A program made the position numbers and the translations under genes. A stretch of 64,000 bases of DNA from NCBI GenBank assembly GCA_963970005.1, contig CAXAMN010005224.1, forward strand, positions 427,087-491,086, read 5' to 3'. This document shows, in pieces, positions 36,901 to 45,440 of this stretch (the stretch's first letter is position 1; each line of letters starts with the position of its first letter). Source of the DNA: Durusdinium trenchii. Lineage: Eukaryota > Sar > Dinophyceae > Suessiales > Symbiodiniaceae. The notes under the pieces were generated by a model. The model ran no database searches. It saw only the letters and a list, made by a program, of their open reading frames with translations, and had not been told where the DNA came from.

Positions 36901-38084
36901 CTCAAGACCGTTTGACCGTTCACAGACCGTGTCTTTCTTTTTCGCTGCCGGTTGGGTGTAGTGTTGATGTGATTTTCTCAACCGTTTTCTTGCATAAAGG
37001 CATGAGAGAGAGAGAGAGAGTGTGTGTGTACTGTACTGGTTACTTGGTATAAGCAGCCAGTTCGTTTTCATGGGGTGAGCTGCAGGTGGATGCCCCTCCA
37101 ATCTTCAGCTTGAGATGCCTGAGTAGGATTTTCTCCGAACCCAACCATGGTGCGAAGTTTGGGCGGATTTGACGGAAGACCTGTAAACACGACGACCTGC
37201 TTCACGACCTCTCACCGACGACGAACGGAAGCCGCTTGAGTCATTGAGGCATCTACATCACCGGAGGCGTCACCAAGAAGATGCGTGAGTGGCTGCTGTC
37301 AGAAGGTTCCTTCATGAAGGCCTACTACGACAAAGGCTTGGAATGGACCGGCCGGAGACAGGGGCGGAGACATCTCTGGGGCCTTGGCGGAGGCCTGGGA
37401 ACGGGTCTCACCTGAAGTGAAGTTGAGAAACTAGGGGCCCTAGGGGGATTGAATCATAGAGCATTTCCTTTTTTCGGGGGGGTCCAAAACTGAACAGAGA
37501 TCAACTGGAGGAATAGAGAATGCGTAGATTTAGATGAGAATCGATAGCATGAGTTTTCCAGGATGATGTTCAGAACCCAACAACAATCCTGATTCCGCTT
37601 CTTCCAATTGATATACCCAATATACCCTCTAGCTTTAATTACGATACCTGATATCCTCCTGCAGATTAATTAATATGGGCTCTCAAAACTCAAAACCACT
37701 CGGTTGTAGAGGACAATTGTCTTTTCAGGGGTCATTTTTAGGGTCCATGTTAGTCTGCAGGTAATGCTCTTCTGCAAGACTTCTAGTCACCTGAAAAAAC
37801 GGGGAACAGGTCCGGTCCAAGCAGAGCTCTTCGATTTCACATGATTTACAGTATTCTTTTTAGGGACGTGTCTTTTTTCATGTCTTTTAGGATCTTCATC
37901 TGGTTTCAGATGATTTCGCTCTTCGATTTCTCCCTCCCTCCTTCAAGCCCGCCTCCCCTGGGTCCTTTTCGTCACCCCCCCAGGCCGCTTGACGCCGGTG
38001 CTGCACCGCGTACCCTTGATGATCGTCAACAGCGCCCGGGGCCCCCGGAGCGCCAGCGCAGAGTGCGCTTGCGTCAACATATAG
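24915..38084 (+). CDS. glk: Glucokinase gene, bacterial type (multi-exon)
   Basis: It phosphorylates glucose with ATP to glucose 6-phosphate, the entry step of glycolysis (Glk family, PF02685 type). Motifs in order: TNLDWKVNGYELE; ELINDFVAQGYGML with the catalytic Asp of NDF; HGTIACVGAGTGLGQCF, the ATP-binding loop; YPSEGQHGEFGPR in place of the usual EGGHVDFAP; STERVVSG; YGAQCATFALYVQPFGG; IYITGGVTKKM; AYYDKGRLTP. Exons: 24915?-24979, 28641-28704, 30198-30260, 30663-30729, 33406-33471, 34015-34077, 34656-34754, 35017-35089, 35611-35636 (tentative), 36439-36524, 36600-36651, 37249-37335, 37984-38084 with stop TAG. Every junction from 28641 on keeps phase. Donors are GC at 24980, 30261, 30730, 33472, 34755, 35637, 36525 and 37336, and GT elsewhere. 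The N-terminal DxGGTN exon was not found. Introns rule out bacterial contamination. Confidence 0.85.
25045..25132. repeat. Duplicated GGCAGAAGGTCCGTGT with local palindromes
   Basis: GGCAGAAGGTCCGTGT occurs twice about 44 bp apart, and CTTCTGCC/GGCAGAAG arms form small hairpins. It lies inside the first glk intron seen. Confidence 0.6.
25140..28600. other. Intronic sequence of glk; no other gene seen
   Basis: The 3.7-kb gap between glk exons 24979 and 28641 has open frames in both directions but no recognisable motif. A short GA tract lies at 27598-27613. Confidence 0.45.
28641..28704 (+). CDS. glk: glk exon: TN-W motif
   Basis: CRFTNLDWKVNGYELEAGVF corresponds to the xTNxxWxxxxxxL segment that contacts glucose in this family. 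The donor ATG|GTGGTA and the next acceptor GAG|GTGGAA share GTGG, and the join gives GVFMVELINDF. Confidence 0.8.
29838..30113 (+). other. Proline/glutamate-rich open frame, possibly TE-derived
   Basis: A 91-codon frame starts EPDLEADVPLQPPEVVPEVP and ends near RMSLMYRVVILLVQL. The acidic/proline linker resembles spacer regions of copia polyproteins, but no catalytic motif is present. It lies in a glk intron. An 18-bp perfect palindrome, TTCCAGAGGCCTCTGGAA, lies at 29930-29947. Confidence 0.2.
30198..30260 (+). CDS. glk: glk exon: catalytic NDF motif
   Basis: VELINDFVAQGYGMLTLADD contains the Asn-Asp-Phe whose Asp is the catalytic base in bacterial glucokinases. The acceptor is GATGAG|GTGG and the donor is GC (GATGAG|GCGACC). 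Exon length is 63 bp, exactly 21 codons. Confidence 0.85.
30663..30729 (+). CDS. glk: glk exon: ATP-binding glycine loop
   Basis: VTRLNDVEPEEHGTIACVGA then GTG matches the IAVxGAGTGLG loop. The donor is GC (GGTACGG|GCGAGG). The glycine codon of GTGLG is split across the 2.68-kb intron and completed by GT at 33406. Confidence 0.9.
31011..31424 (+). CDS. CCCH-type zinc-finger protein (intronless, nested in a glk intron)
   Basis: An intact 137-codon frame runs from ATG to TAG. Residues 30-55 include GKCNPCVFFFSSYGCARGNA followed by CRYCHWAHE, a CCCH zinc finger of spacing C-x8-C-x5-C-x3-H. This is typical of single-finger, probably RNA-binding, proteins that are numerous in dinoflagellates. A basic patch (RPRKTRRYRTR) follows, then a cysteine/tyrosine-rich C-terminal half (FECYCYWYGMVRLNGRW) of unknown role. 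It lies on the same strand as glk, wholly inside the intron 30730-33405. It may be a retrocopied gene or a functional nested gene; no promoter was recognised. Confidence 0.65.
   Translation: MALALSSSSFVGSPETATMNHVLAEHMQGKCNPCVFFFSSYGCARGNACRYCHWAHEEEDCGSRPRKTRRYRTRVWVEDDRGKFFECYCYWYGMVRLNGRWLVMKYQPDSALPCLLLPSCATIVMEPIDHVWISSPS
31425..33405. other. glk intron remainder
   Basis: Besides the 21-bp minisatellite, this stretch holds no recognisable feature. TATA-rich tracts occur at 31660-31686 and 32399-32415. Confidence 0.5.
31792..31996 (+). repeat. 21-bp minisatellite bracketed by a 19-bp direct repeat
   Basis: GGTTGGAGGCCATCGCTAGTA-type units (21 bp, six to seven copies, some shortened) fill 31812-31949. 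TGCAGGAGAGGCTTCAGCA occurs perfectly at 31792-31810 and 31978-31996 on either side. Confidence 0.85.
33406..33471 (+). CDS. glk: glk exon after the glycine loop
   Basis: LGQCFLVADQKTGEYRCYPS follows GTG of the previous exon to complete GAGTGLG. It ends at Glu of the EGGH motif (EG split), with GC donor GAAG|GCGAGG. Confidence 0.85.
34015..34077 (+). CDS. glk: glk exon: EGxH region
   Basis: QHGEFGPRGAGSDELKLEAE, joined to the preceding SE-G, gives SEGQHGEFGPR. The His of the EGGH motif is kept, while the second Gly is Gln and VDF is GEF. The donor is GT (GAGG|GTAGAT). Confidence 0.75.
34656..34754 (+). CDS. glk: glk exon: ERVVSG motif
   Basis: VPQLLKYLKIKFSNAGNRIS then TERVVSG matches the helix followed by xERVLSG in bacterial Glk, including the glucose-binding Glu. 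The donor is GC (TCAG|GCCGGT). The codon for Gly is completed by GT at 35017. Confidence 0.9.
35017..35089 (+). CDS. glk: glk exon: GxxNIY segment
   Basis: ICNIYEFLAYKHPHEVDEEA follows SG directly, matching the SGxGLxNLYRxL segment. The donor is GT (CCGAC|GTGAGT). Confidence 0.85.
35611..35636 (+). CDS. glk: glk micro-exon (tentative)
   Basis: 26 bp encode PDFVSRRI, similar to the DPxEIxRRAL segment expected here. Phase fits both neighbours. The acceptor is CCCAAG|GCCC and the donor is GC (ATCG|GCTCTC). The shortness makes it provisional. Confidence 0.45.
36439..36524 (+). CDS. glk: glk exon: LCEKTLKIFSD
   Basis: SLCEKTLKIFSD corresponds to the CxxALxxF helix of the family. The 5' part of the exon (GVLVHGSIGPCVPR) is less convincing, so the true acceptor may be further 3'. 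The donor is GC (GAC|GCCCGG). The intron after it is only 75 bp and contains a second GACGCCCGGAGC. Confidence 0.7.
36600..36651 (+). CDS. glk: glk exon: YGAQ segment
   Basis: AYGAQCATFALYVQPFGG matches YGxxAGNLAL...GG of bacterial Glk. The donor is GT (GGAG|GTGGCG), and Gly-Gly is completed by GC at 37249. Confidence 0.85.
37249..37335 (+). CDS. glk: glk exon: IYITGGV and DKGR segment
   Basis: IYITGGVTKKMREWLLSEGS and FMKAYYDKG correspond to VFIAGGIxPK and the AFxDKGR segment near the C-terminus of Glk. The donor is GC (AAAG|GCTTGG). Confidence 0.9.
37692..37757. mobile_element. Short MITE-like element, copy 2 (partial)
   Basis: AAAACCACTCGGTTGTAGAG through AGGGTCCATGTTAGT aligns with 10384-10445; the left terminal repeat is missing or diverged. 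It lies inside the last glk intron. Confidence 0.5.
37984..38084 (+). CDS. glk: glk terminal exon
   Basis: GRLTPVLHRVPLMIVNS completes DKGR and matches the conserved IPVxVV near the end of Glk. The frame ends ...AECACVNI at TAG 38082-38084. The acceptor is CCCAG|GC. Confidence 0.8.
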
Positions 38085-38199
38085 ATTATATAAACAGTAT
38101 ACACATTGCTTCATATGCACATTGTAATGTATAGAAGATCTGTTATCTATCATGTGGGTGTTGGTATGTATAACTGAGCCTTCTCTGTGTTGGTCTAAA

Positions 38200-38338
38200 G
38201 TCAGGTCTGGGGCAACGCCGGCAGTCGTGGACCCACTTCGTGCCATGGGGTTCGGTGGACCCACCGAGGACGACATGGGGCAACGCGGCGCTCACCTGCG
38301 TGCTGTGATGCTCTTGAAGTCTGAGGCCAACGGTGACC
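38200..38338 (+). CDS. Exon-like segment, unknown
   Basis: SGATPAVVDPLRAMGFGGPT then EDDMGQRGAHLRAVMLLK is open from an AG acceptor (AAGTCAG|GTCTGG) to a GT donor (GACCG|GTGAGTC). It may start the next gene downstream of glk, possibly the EF-hand gene. No motif is seen. Confidence 0.35.
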
Positions 38339-39002
38339 GGTGAGTCCCCCTGGACCGAAAAGCAGCAAGGACCCTGACCGAAAAGCAGTGGTTTGGAACG
38401 AGCAGCCTTGGGAGCTGAACTTGTTGAGATGCTTAAAGGGGTGACGTGGGGGACTGCCGGAAGCCGACTCCGTGAACATGAGGGTCCGGCGTTTTCTGTG
38501 TGAAGACCAAGCTGTGCTGTGGTTTGGTTTTGAAGGATTGATGGGGCCATGGTTTAAGAACTCAGGATTTGATGCAAACTCTCATACTTGAAGCATCTTG
38601 AAACACTCTCGGCAAAAGGCAATCAAAAGCCCTTGCGCAGGTGGAAGTACAAGCTAGGCGCAACTTGGCTGAATGTGCTGCCATGTCCAACGGCGAAAGT
38701 CACATACCCAGGGCGAGCCTACTGTGAGAACTGCCCAACCAAAATCAGAGGAGTTCTTGGCCAATCCATCCAATCCAGATGACTTAGGAGGACCTTGCCA
38801 AGAAATATCAGATCATTCCCTTTGGGGCATCTCGCTGAAAGACTTCCCCACCACTTGTCCAATCTGTAGGCACGAGCTCAGCTATAACATTTCAACCCTT
38901 GGACTTGTTGTTTTGGCTCTTAGGGGTATTTTGAGTGACCGTGCCTTTGAAGACGCTGATAGGACTGATCAGGACAGGACGTCTTTGTTGTGGACCGGCT
39001 GT

Positions 39003-39123
39003 GATGAGTGAGGGCTCCTTCCCCTGAGAGAGAGAGACAGAGAGGGAGAGAGAGAGAGAGAGCGAGCGAGAGCGAGAGCGAGAGCGAGAGCAGAGCGAGA
39101 GCGAGGGAGGGAGAGCGAGGGAG
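39003..39123 (+). repeat. GA / GAGC microsatellite
   Basis: AG-dinucleotide and GAGAGC/GAGCGA units run for about 120 bp. Confidence 0.9.
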
Positions 39124-39293
39124 CTTGCGAAGAAGAATGGAAAAGATCCTAATCCAAACCAGATGTAACAGATCGCCCGTGCACCTCTGCCACTCGATGA
39201 TGTGCCAAACGAAGGCACAGCTTTCAACATGTGGCTTTCAATAGAGCCAGTCGGGGTGAAGTTAGAGAGTCGACCTCGGAGAAACAGCCCAAG

Positions 39294-39371
39294 GCCTCTT
39301 CGATGCCTTGGATGTGAACAAGGACGGTGTGCTCCTCCTGCCAGAGCTCGAGGGCCTCTTCGAAATGCCTG
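39294..39371 (+). CDS. EF-hand exon 1
   Basis: LFDALDVNKDGVLLLPELEG plus LFEMP gives a full helix-loop-helix calcium site. The acceptor is CCCAAG|GC; the 3' boundary is approximate. Confidence 0.75.
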
Positions 39372-40793
39372 GAGACCCATAACCGACATCCGATGGACAT
39401 CTGATCGACCTCGCTTCACATCGGGTCGCAGAGGTCCCCCCTAGAGGTTTTTCGATGGGAGGTGCCTGAAATCCTGCTTCCATGGCGAGCCACGCTGAAG
39501 AGCGCCCAAAAGCCGCTTGCTATTTTGTTTGCTCCGCCCAGGGCCGGGAACAAGGTCGGTCCGCACAGGCGCATGGCGGTGGTGTGTTCCGGGAGGATCT
39601 GACCCCATCTGACCCCTCTGAACAAGTGGCAACTGACCTGGAACAAGTGGGCATTTGTCCCAAGGGATCGCCTGACAAGGCCCAACAAAACCCTTTGTGG
39701 CCGGTTTGCGAAGGATTTTTAGGCTGCAAAAACCAGGTGAAGTGCTCTTTGTAATTGAAGGCTATAGGCCAATGCTTTCACTCGTGGTCTTGCTTCGCCG
39801 CGCAAAAGCGCTGCTGGAGAACTCCGGGTGAAAAAACCATGATGGATTAGGGCAGGCTCAGGGGTTGAATTGCTCTCTTTCGATACGTCACTGTGGCCTG
39901 AAGCCGCCCGGGTCCATGGTTGGTGCATACGCATGAGGGTCCACGACTTGGAGGATCGGATTTGGCACCACCTCACGGTGCCCCAATCGCCGGACGCTTG
40001 GCACCTCCTGGCGCCCACCTCACGGGAATCGGTACGGGAGGTGTCGACGAAGCCCACCGCCGGGGACGACGTGACCAGGAGCGAGATGGCGCAGCGGCTG
40101 ATGGAAGACTTGGACTCCGACAAGAATGGCCCGGGGAATCCGAGTGGGAACCGGGTGAGCACCGGGTGAGCACAAAAAGGGTCATTGCTGCAAGGGGGTG
40201 ACCCTGACATCGTGGGACACATGGGGTCGGGTAGATGCAACTATGATTCAGTTCCACAAGGTAGAATCTTCATGCATCACCCCCCCCAGGCCTGGATGGT
40301 AGAACCAAAACCTCTGAACACAATATGCGGTTGATTCATCAAGATACTGCGTTTTGCACAGGTCTATGTCTGTGCCAATGGAAGTTGTTTTTTTTGTTTA
40401 AAGAAGAGAACAGGCAACCTGTTTGCGCGGAATTTGTTGGAACATGAGCCCGTGCGTGGGCACGCGGTTGGTTTTGCAATGGTTGCTGTACCTCTACTAG
40501 TGGAGGCGGAGGTGAAGAGCCACTGATTTGGTTTGCCCACCGTGCTCAAACTAATGCTTCACCGCTTGAGTCCTTGGTGTTGGTTTTGTGGGACTATATA
40601 TATATATAACATTATATAACTATAATTGTATAAATCAATACATAGATTATATATTTATATAACTATATATAGTCCTGAGCTTTCTCATTATATAAATAGA
40701 TGGTTCATGATTCATGATGGTTCCATGTCCAGGTCGGATCGCTTCCACGCCAACCCGATGCAGGCGTCGTCTCCTTTGCGGAGTTCCTGAAAG
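39294..40793 (+). CDS. EF-hand calcium-binding protein gene (partial, multi-exon)
   Basis: Three exons encode two EF-hands. Exon 39294-~39371 reads LFDALDVNKDGVLLLPELEG; the loop DVNKDGVLLLPE has Asp1, Asn3, Asp5, Gly6 and Glu12. Exon ~40079-40138 reads SEMAQRLMEDLDSDKN, and exon 40764-40793 reads VVSFAEFLK; joined they form a second complete loop DSDKNGVVSFAE. The donor between them is GC (AATG|GCCCGG) and the acceptor is CAG|GC, with Gly6 split across the intron. Such hands occur in calmodulin-like proteins, calcium-dependent kinases and channels, so the full protein cannot be named. The gene end is unknown. Confidence 0.75.
40079..40138 (+). CDS. EF-hand exon 2a (first half of the loop)
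   Basis: SEMAQRLMEDLDSDKN gives the entering helix and loop positions 1-5. Upstream frame (VHDLEDRIWHHL...) may be coding or intronic. The acceptor GACCAG|GAGC is the nearest. Confidence 0.75.
40764..40793 (+). CDS. EF-hand exon 2b (30 bp, second half of the loop)
   Basis: VVSFAEFLK completes the loop with Glu at position 12. It is bounded by ATGCAG|GC and a GC donor AAAG|GCGGAG. Confidence 0.7.
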
Positions 40794-41327
40794 GCGGAGA
40801 ACGGACATCGGGACATCGGCGAATTGGGCGAAGGGAGGGCGAGTTGGTCAGTTGGGCGAATTTAATTCAACTGACGCGTTCCTTTTTTTCCTCTTCATTT
40901 TCGGATTCAGAGAAGAGAGAAACAACTCGCCAGTTCCTTCAGACCCACTGGTCTTTTCATCTGGGGTGGGCCAATCTCTAGCAGCACGCTCGTGTGTCTG
41001 ATCAACCATTTACCTGGACCTTCCTACTCCTTTGGTCCTCGTTCCGCTCGGCAGAGCGAGCCAGGCTACAACCACCTGCCCTCTCGGATGATCTCGGTGC
41101 CTTGGTAGCGAAGCGCTTGAAGCGAAGGTGGTGAGTGATGCTGAGTGTTTCAGGTTCAGTCAAAGTGCCCTTGGCGTGTGAAAGAACATCGTATAAGAAA
41201 AGGCCAATTGTATCCATGATTGTTCCATGCCGCACTGGAAGTTCTCACAAACTTCATGAAACTTCTGTATAGTCTTTGGTTTCTGGTCTTTTCTGGCTTT
41301 GTGCTGGCTGACGCACGGACAGACTGA

Positions 41328-41409
41328 GGAGTCTGCCTTCCTGCACGATCCCAACGATCCTCACAAGCAGGCGGTCGACGGCTCCAAGATTCAAAAAGCC
41401 AAGTTGTGA
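41328..41409 (+). CDS. Exon-like segment, unknown
   Basis: ESAFLHDPNDPHKQAVDGSK followed by IQKAKL and TGA is protein-like. It could be a later exon of the EF-hand gene, but the phase was not resolved. Confidence 0.3.
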
Positions 41410-41599
41410 ACTCAACTGTGGCTTTCGCCAGCACTTGCATCTATCATCATCACAAAAAGGAGGTCAAAGAGATTACTTTTCGGTTCTTTCCTAGATTTTT
41501 GATTATATATATATATATTATATATAAACATTCTATATTCTACTACCATGCTTTTAAACTCTTCCTCCACTCATCTCACCCCAGCCATCCATTCTGCCC

Positions 41600-41740
41600 A
41601 TGTGCGGAAAACCCGCGACCGGGTCGCCGGTCGTTTCTGCAGAGGAGCCGCCCATGGAGTCCTCCGAACTGGTCTCTCCGCCCGACCGGGGCAATGACCC
41701 CGACAGCCAGCTGGCCTTGGCCGAGGAGTCGGAGAGTGGT
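41600..41740 (+). CDS. Exon-like segment, acidic low-complexity
   Basis: SAEEPPMESSELVSPPDRGN then DPDSQLALAEESES is an acidic disordered stretch with GC-rich third positions. No motif is seen; boundaries are approximate. Confidence 0.3.
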
Positions 41741-42270
41741 TGTGACTGTACTCACACGACAGGAGACATTAGTCCAGAAAAGGGATGGATCATGAGACGT
41801 ATCTTAGATAGTATCTTAGATAGGACATTTCACGGTCTTCCACGATGTTTCACGTGATGATGATGGTTGATTCCCAGGGTTGATCCGTGTGGTTGGTTGA
41901 TTTTTCCATTGTTCCATGATGTTCCATTGGGAATTGCTTCAAAGAGTCTATGGGATCGTTTCGCCAGTTCTTTGGGGGTGTAGACCTGAGGCCTGATCCG
42001 TTCGCATGTCTCGAGGATGCTCTAGCCTCACACATGAGCACAGTAGCCCAGTTCTACCCAGCTATGAATGGACAGGAACTTTCTCTTGTGGCATGCTATT
42101 GGTGCGCTCAGGCATCATGAACATGAACCAACCACGAAAAGGAAGACTGAAAGCTAGGTCCGTTCGGTTTGAGCTTTGGTCCTTTGATGGCTGCACTCCA
42201 GGTCACTCGCCTTAAGATTCAGCTAGATTACGGCCATGTCCAGCTACATCGCCTTTTCTTCGCGTGTGCA

Positions 42271-42345
42271 GGAGCTGCGGAAGTTTCAGAGTAAGGAGAG
42301 GCGCCAGGCCATCGATCCCTTCAAGGACCGACGTGCTGGGTGCCG
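42271..42345 (+). CDS. Exon-like segment, unknown
   Basis: After GTGCAG the frame ELRKFQSKERRQAIDPFKDR is charged and helix-like. No motif is recognised. Confidence 0.35.
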
Positions 42346-43168
42346 TGCTCGGTGGGCAGACATCGGACCATTTGGAACACCATAGGACCATTCGGATTCA
42401 AGAACACCCCAAGCTCCTATTTTTCAAAAGCACTGTGTACGATGGTCAACATTTCTGGATGCATAACTACGTTTGAAGGCGGGAAGGATGGGCGGGCAGC
42501 GTCTTGTAGAGGTAATTGCAAGGAATTCGCACTTGTGGTTCAATACCTCACCACTGTGACCATTTGCAAGAACCACAGGGTTCCTACTAGCGTCGTAGCT
42601 TACTTAGTTGTATAAGATGACCAACCTGGATGTACCCGCTCCCACAGAGGAGATGAGAGCACCGAATCGTTCGCTTTCTCTCGAGCGCGTCGCTGTCTTC
42701 AGCATCTTCCACCTTCCTTTGAAATGTTCGACATTGTTCCAGAAAAAGAATCTGAACTGACCCAGACCATCATAAGTATGGTATAGTCACCGCTCGTGAC
42801 CGACCACCATCTTGGGGTGCTTTTCATGGGAAGTGCCGCGACGCTCAGCGCTCGCGCTCGGCGGCCAGGACTCGCATGCGCCACTCTTCCAGACCAGGCG
42901 GAGACCGGGGATGGCATGGGTCCGTTGGGACGGCCTTGGAGAGGAAGAAGACATATTGTTTTGGATTGGATAGGGACTGCCTTCAAAAGAAGTGGATGTC
43001 TGGACCCACAGCATCTCCCTTCTGTCTCCAATCTCCTTCGCCAGAGCCCCTCTCTGGGGCTCTCAATGTTTGGTGAAAGCGCACCGGGCGGTACGTGGCA
43101 ACGGAACTGATCGGAGTGGAGGAACAGCCTAGCAGGCTCAGAAAGCAAAAGCGGGCGTCTACTTTCAA

Positions 43169-43309
43169 GGGGGGACTGCCTAGCTGGGTAGACTGGGGAC
43201 TGGGGAGGAGCCTAGCTGGGTGGACTGGGGGGCAGGAGGCTAGCTGAGACTGGGGGGGAGGAGCCTAGCTGGGTAGACTGGGGAGGAGCCTAGCTGGGTA
43301 GACTGGGCA
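43169..43309 (+). repeat. GCCTAGCTGGGTAGACTGGGGAGGA minisatellite
   Basis: About five head-to-tail copies of a unit of roughly 25-27 bp, with G-run length variation. Confidence 0.9.
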
Positions 43310-43616
43310 AGAGTTCATGAAACCATATGACAATCGTCCCAGCGGCCGCTTCTGGCTTCCGGGTCCCGACCGAAAGGTAGTGAGACACGGTTCCCCCGCA
43401 CTTGAAGGATTTCGTGATGTTGGGTGGTGTTGAGCGTGTATCCTTGATTGTGGATGAGGCTCTACAAGCGGCTCTATGACAGCGACCCCGCACGTGAGGC
43501 AGACGGTCGCAGTATCAGCAGATCCGGGAATGTTTCCCACAAAAGAGGGTGATTGGATGGACAAGTACTTGTGCAGTACGTAGTCGATGGTAGATGCTTT
43601 TCAGAGATCCTTTCAG

Positions 43617-43696
43617 GAGTTGCGAACGGGGCTTGACGTCCCCCACGTCCGTCCCCAGTTCGTCCGAGGACTCCTGGCTTCATCGTGTCTACTGGG
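43617..43696 (+). CDS. Exon-like segment, unknown
   Basis: ELRTGLDVPHVRPQFVRGLL then ASSCLL precedes a GT donor (CTGG|GTGAGC). No motif is seen. The acceptor was not resolved. Confidence 0.3.
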
Positions 43697-44567
43697 TGAG
43701 CAACTCAGGCACGGCTGCAGCGCGGAACGGATGTGGCAGTGAACGGCTGTCGCACCGAAGCCGGTGGGTTTGGGGGGCAACTGGCCGTGAACTGGACGGA
43801 CTGAACGAACTGAGCGAACTGAGCGATCTGAACGGACTGAACGGACTGACTGGCACACGAAGTATGATGAAATATGACGTATCCGCTCACCACATTGGCA
43901 CCCCAGTCGGCGACCTGCCTGCACGTGGTAGTCTCGGGCATCACCATCTCGTCGCTCACGATCCGGACGTGGTAGTCTCGGGCCAATCCGATAGGAGGTA
44001 GATCTTTGATCGGGGCGGGACAAGCGACTCCAGTGGAGAATGACAGGGATACTGGAGACTTTTATTCCAGAGGGAAATCCCGGTGCAAAGCCAAGGAGAA
44101 ACTGGTCTTGTTTTGGGACAGGTTCATAATGGTTCATATATGTTCATATACGTTTATCCCAAATCTATCTAATTTGGTTTGTATGATAGATTCAATAGAT
44201 TCATAGTATGAGATAGGTTCATACATGCTATCATTCTATCTAACAGGATGACGCTTCCCATCCAGGTGGCATCAACTACCACAGTGTCACTGAGTGCCGA
44301 ACTCGGCGGTTTCGCAGCCTGGTTCCGCATGCCAGAACCGGCAAATGCTACGGCTGAAGGTTCAGAGTGGCACAAATGCCGAGGGACTTCTAAGCGGCCT
44401 TGTAGGGATCTTGATCCAAAGTGGCTTGTAGGGATCGGTGCTTGTCTTTGTTGAGATAGATTTCTGTGTTTTCTCCGCCTTCGGGCAGATGCCTTCCTTT
44501 CGTACCTATGGACCATAGGAGAATGAACTGAAGAATGAACTGTACTCAGGAGTTCTTTTTCCTTCAG

Positions 44568-44736
44568 TTCATGTGGCCCCAACGGGTTCGAGTGTCCATC
44601 GATGTCCATCCGCGCGATCTGCCGCTGAGGGGAAAGGCCTTGCAATACATTGCTCCTGAGCAAGTGGCCGACATCTCTTTCCGCGCGGTGCCGGATGAGA
44701 AGCGCTCCTGTCCGGGAGCCCAGGACCAGCACTGAA
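44568..44736 (+). CDS. Probable terminal exon, unknown
   Basis: After CCTTCAG the frame FMWPQRVRVSIDVHPRDLPL continues RGKALQYIAPEQVADISFRA and ends at TGA 44734-44736. Good codon composition suggests a genuine 3' exon, perhaps of a gene that includes the segments between 41.3 and 43.7 kb. No motif is recognised. Confidence 0.45.
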
Positions 44737-44760
44737 CGGCGGTCAAGAGCTCAAAGGAAT

Positions 44761-44858
44761 GGTGAGTTAAGATGCTTTACTACCTCTCGCACATCGGTCC
44801 AAGTCGATGTCATGCCGGACACTCTGGTCCGAACATGGGGTGAGTTAAGATGCTTTAC
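44761..44858 (+). repeat. 20-bp direct repeat carrying a GTGAGT donor-like core
   Basis: GGTGAGTTAAGATGCTTTAC occurs at 44761-44780 and, exactly, at 44839-44858. Confidence 0.8.
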
Positions 44859-45440
44859 AATACATGAGTGCATGCACCCACACCTCAAGGTCATAGCATG
44901 TCATAACTACAGAAGCAAACACATCCATTTGAAGTAATTGGTCTACGGCAGGCTCTATTTGTTTGTCCAACTTCAGTATTTGCTGGTGAATGAGATTGGG
45001 CCCCCACATACGTGAGTTTGATGACCGCAATTTCATGCCAATGTGATCTGCTACTGGAGTAGTCTGAACGAGATACTGTGACATGACCTCCTACTAAAGC
45101 AGTCTAAAAGCAGTAACTACGGGCCCCCACACAATTGATAGTGTAACTGAGTCCAGTCATGAATCGGTGTCGCCGCGATGTATTGTCCGCAAATGCATCT
45201 TTGTGAGGCAGGTTCAGCTTGCGCCAGGCCGGTTCGTCCTTCCAAGCGGTCATGCACGAACACAGCCTGCAAGGGCTTTTCCGGCGCAGACCGTTAAAAC
45301 TGGTTGGACTTTGTTGAGCACAGGGAGCGTCGTAGTGCTGGTTCTGCAAGCTCTCATTCAAAGGTGCCTTCCTGGCTTCTTCATGAACAGGGCAGTGAGG
45401 AAGGCCGGGCAAAGGCTGAAAAGGAAAGAGCCCGCCCCTG

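Noticed and set aside
24915..38084. Bacterial contamination as the source of the glucokinase
   Set aside because: The coding sequence is broken by many introns with consistent phase, and eukaryotic repeats surround it.
38840..38900. TTCPICRHELSYN, resembling the end of a RING finger
   Set aside because: No upstream zinc ligands or splice-bounded exon could be found; a short CPxCR is not enough.
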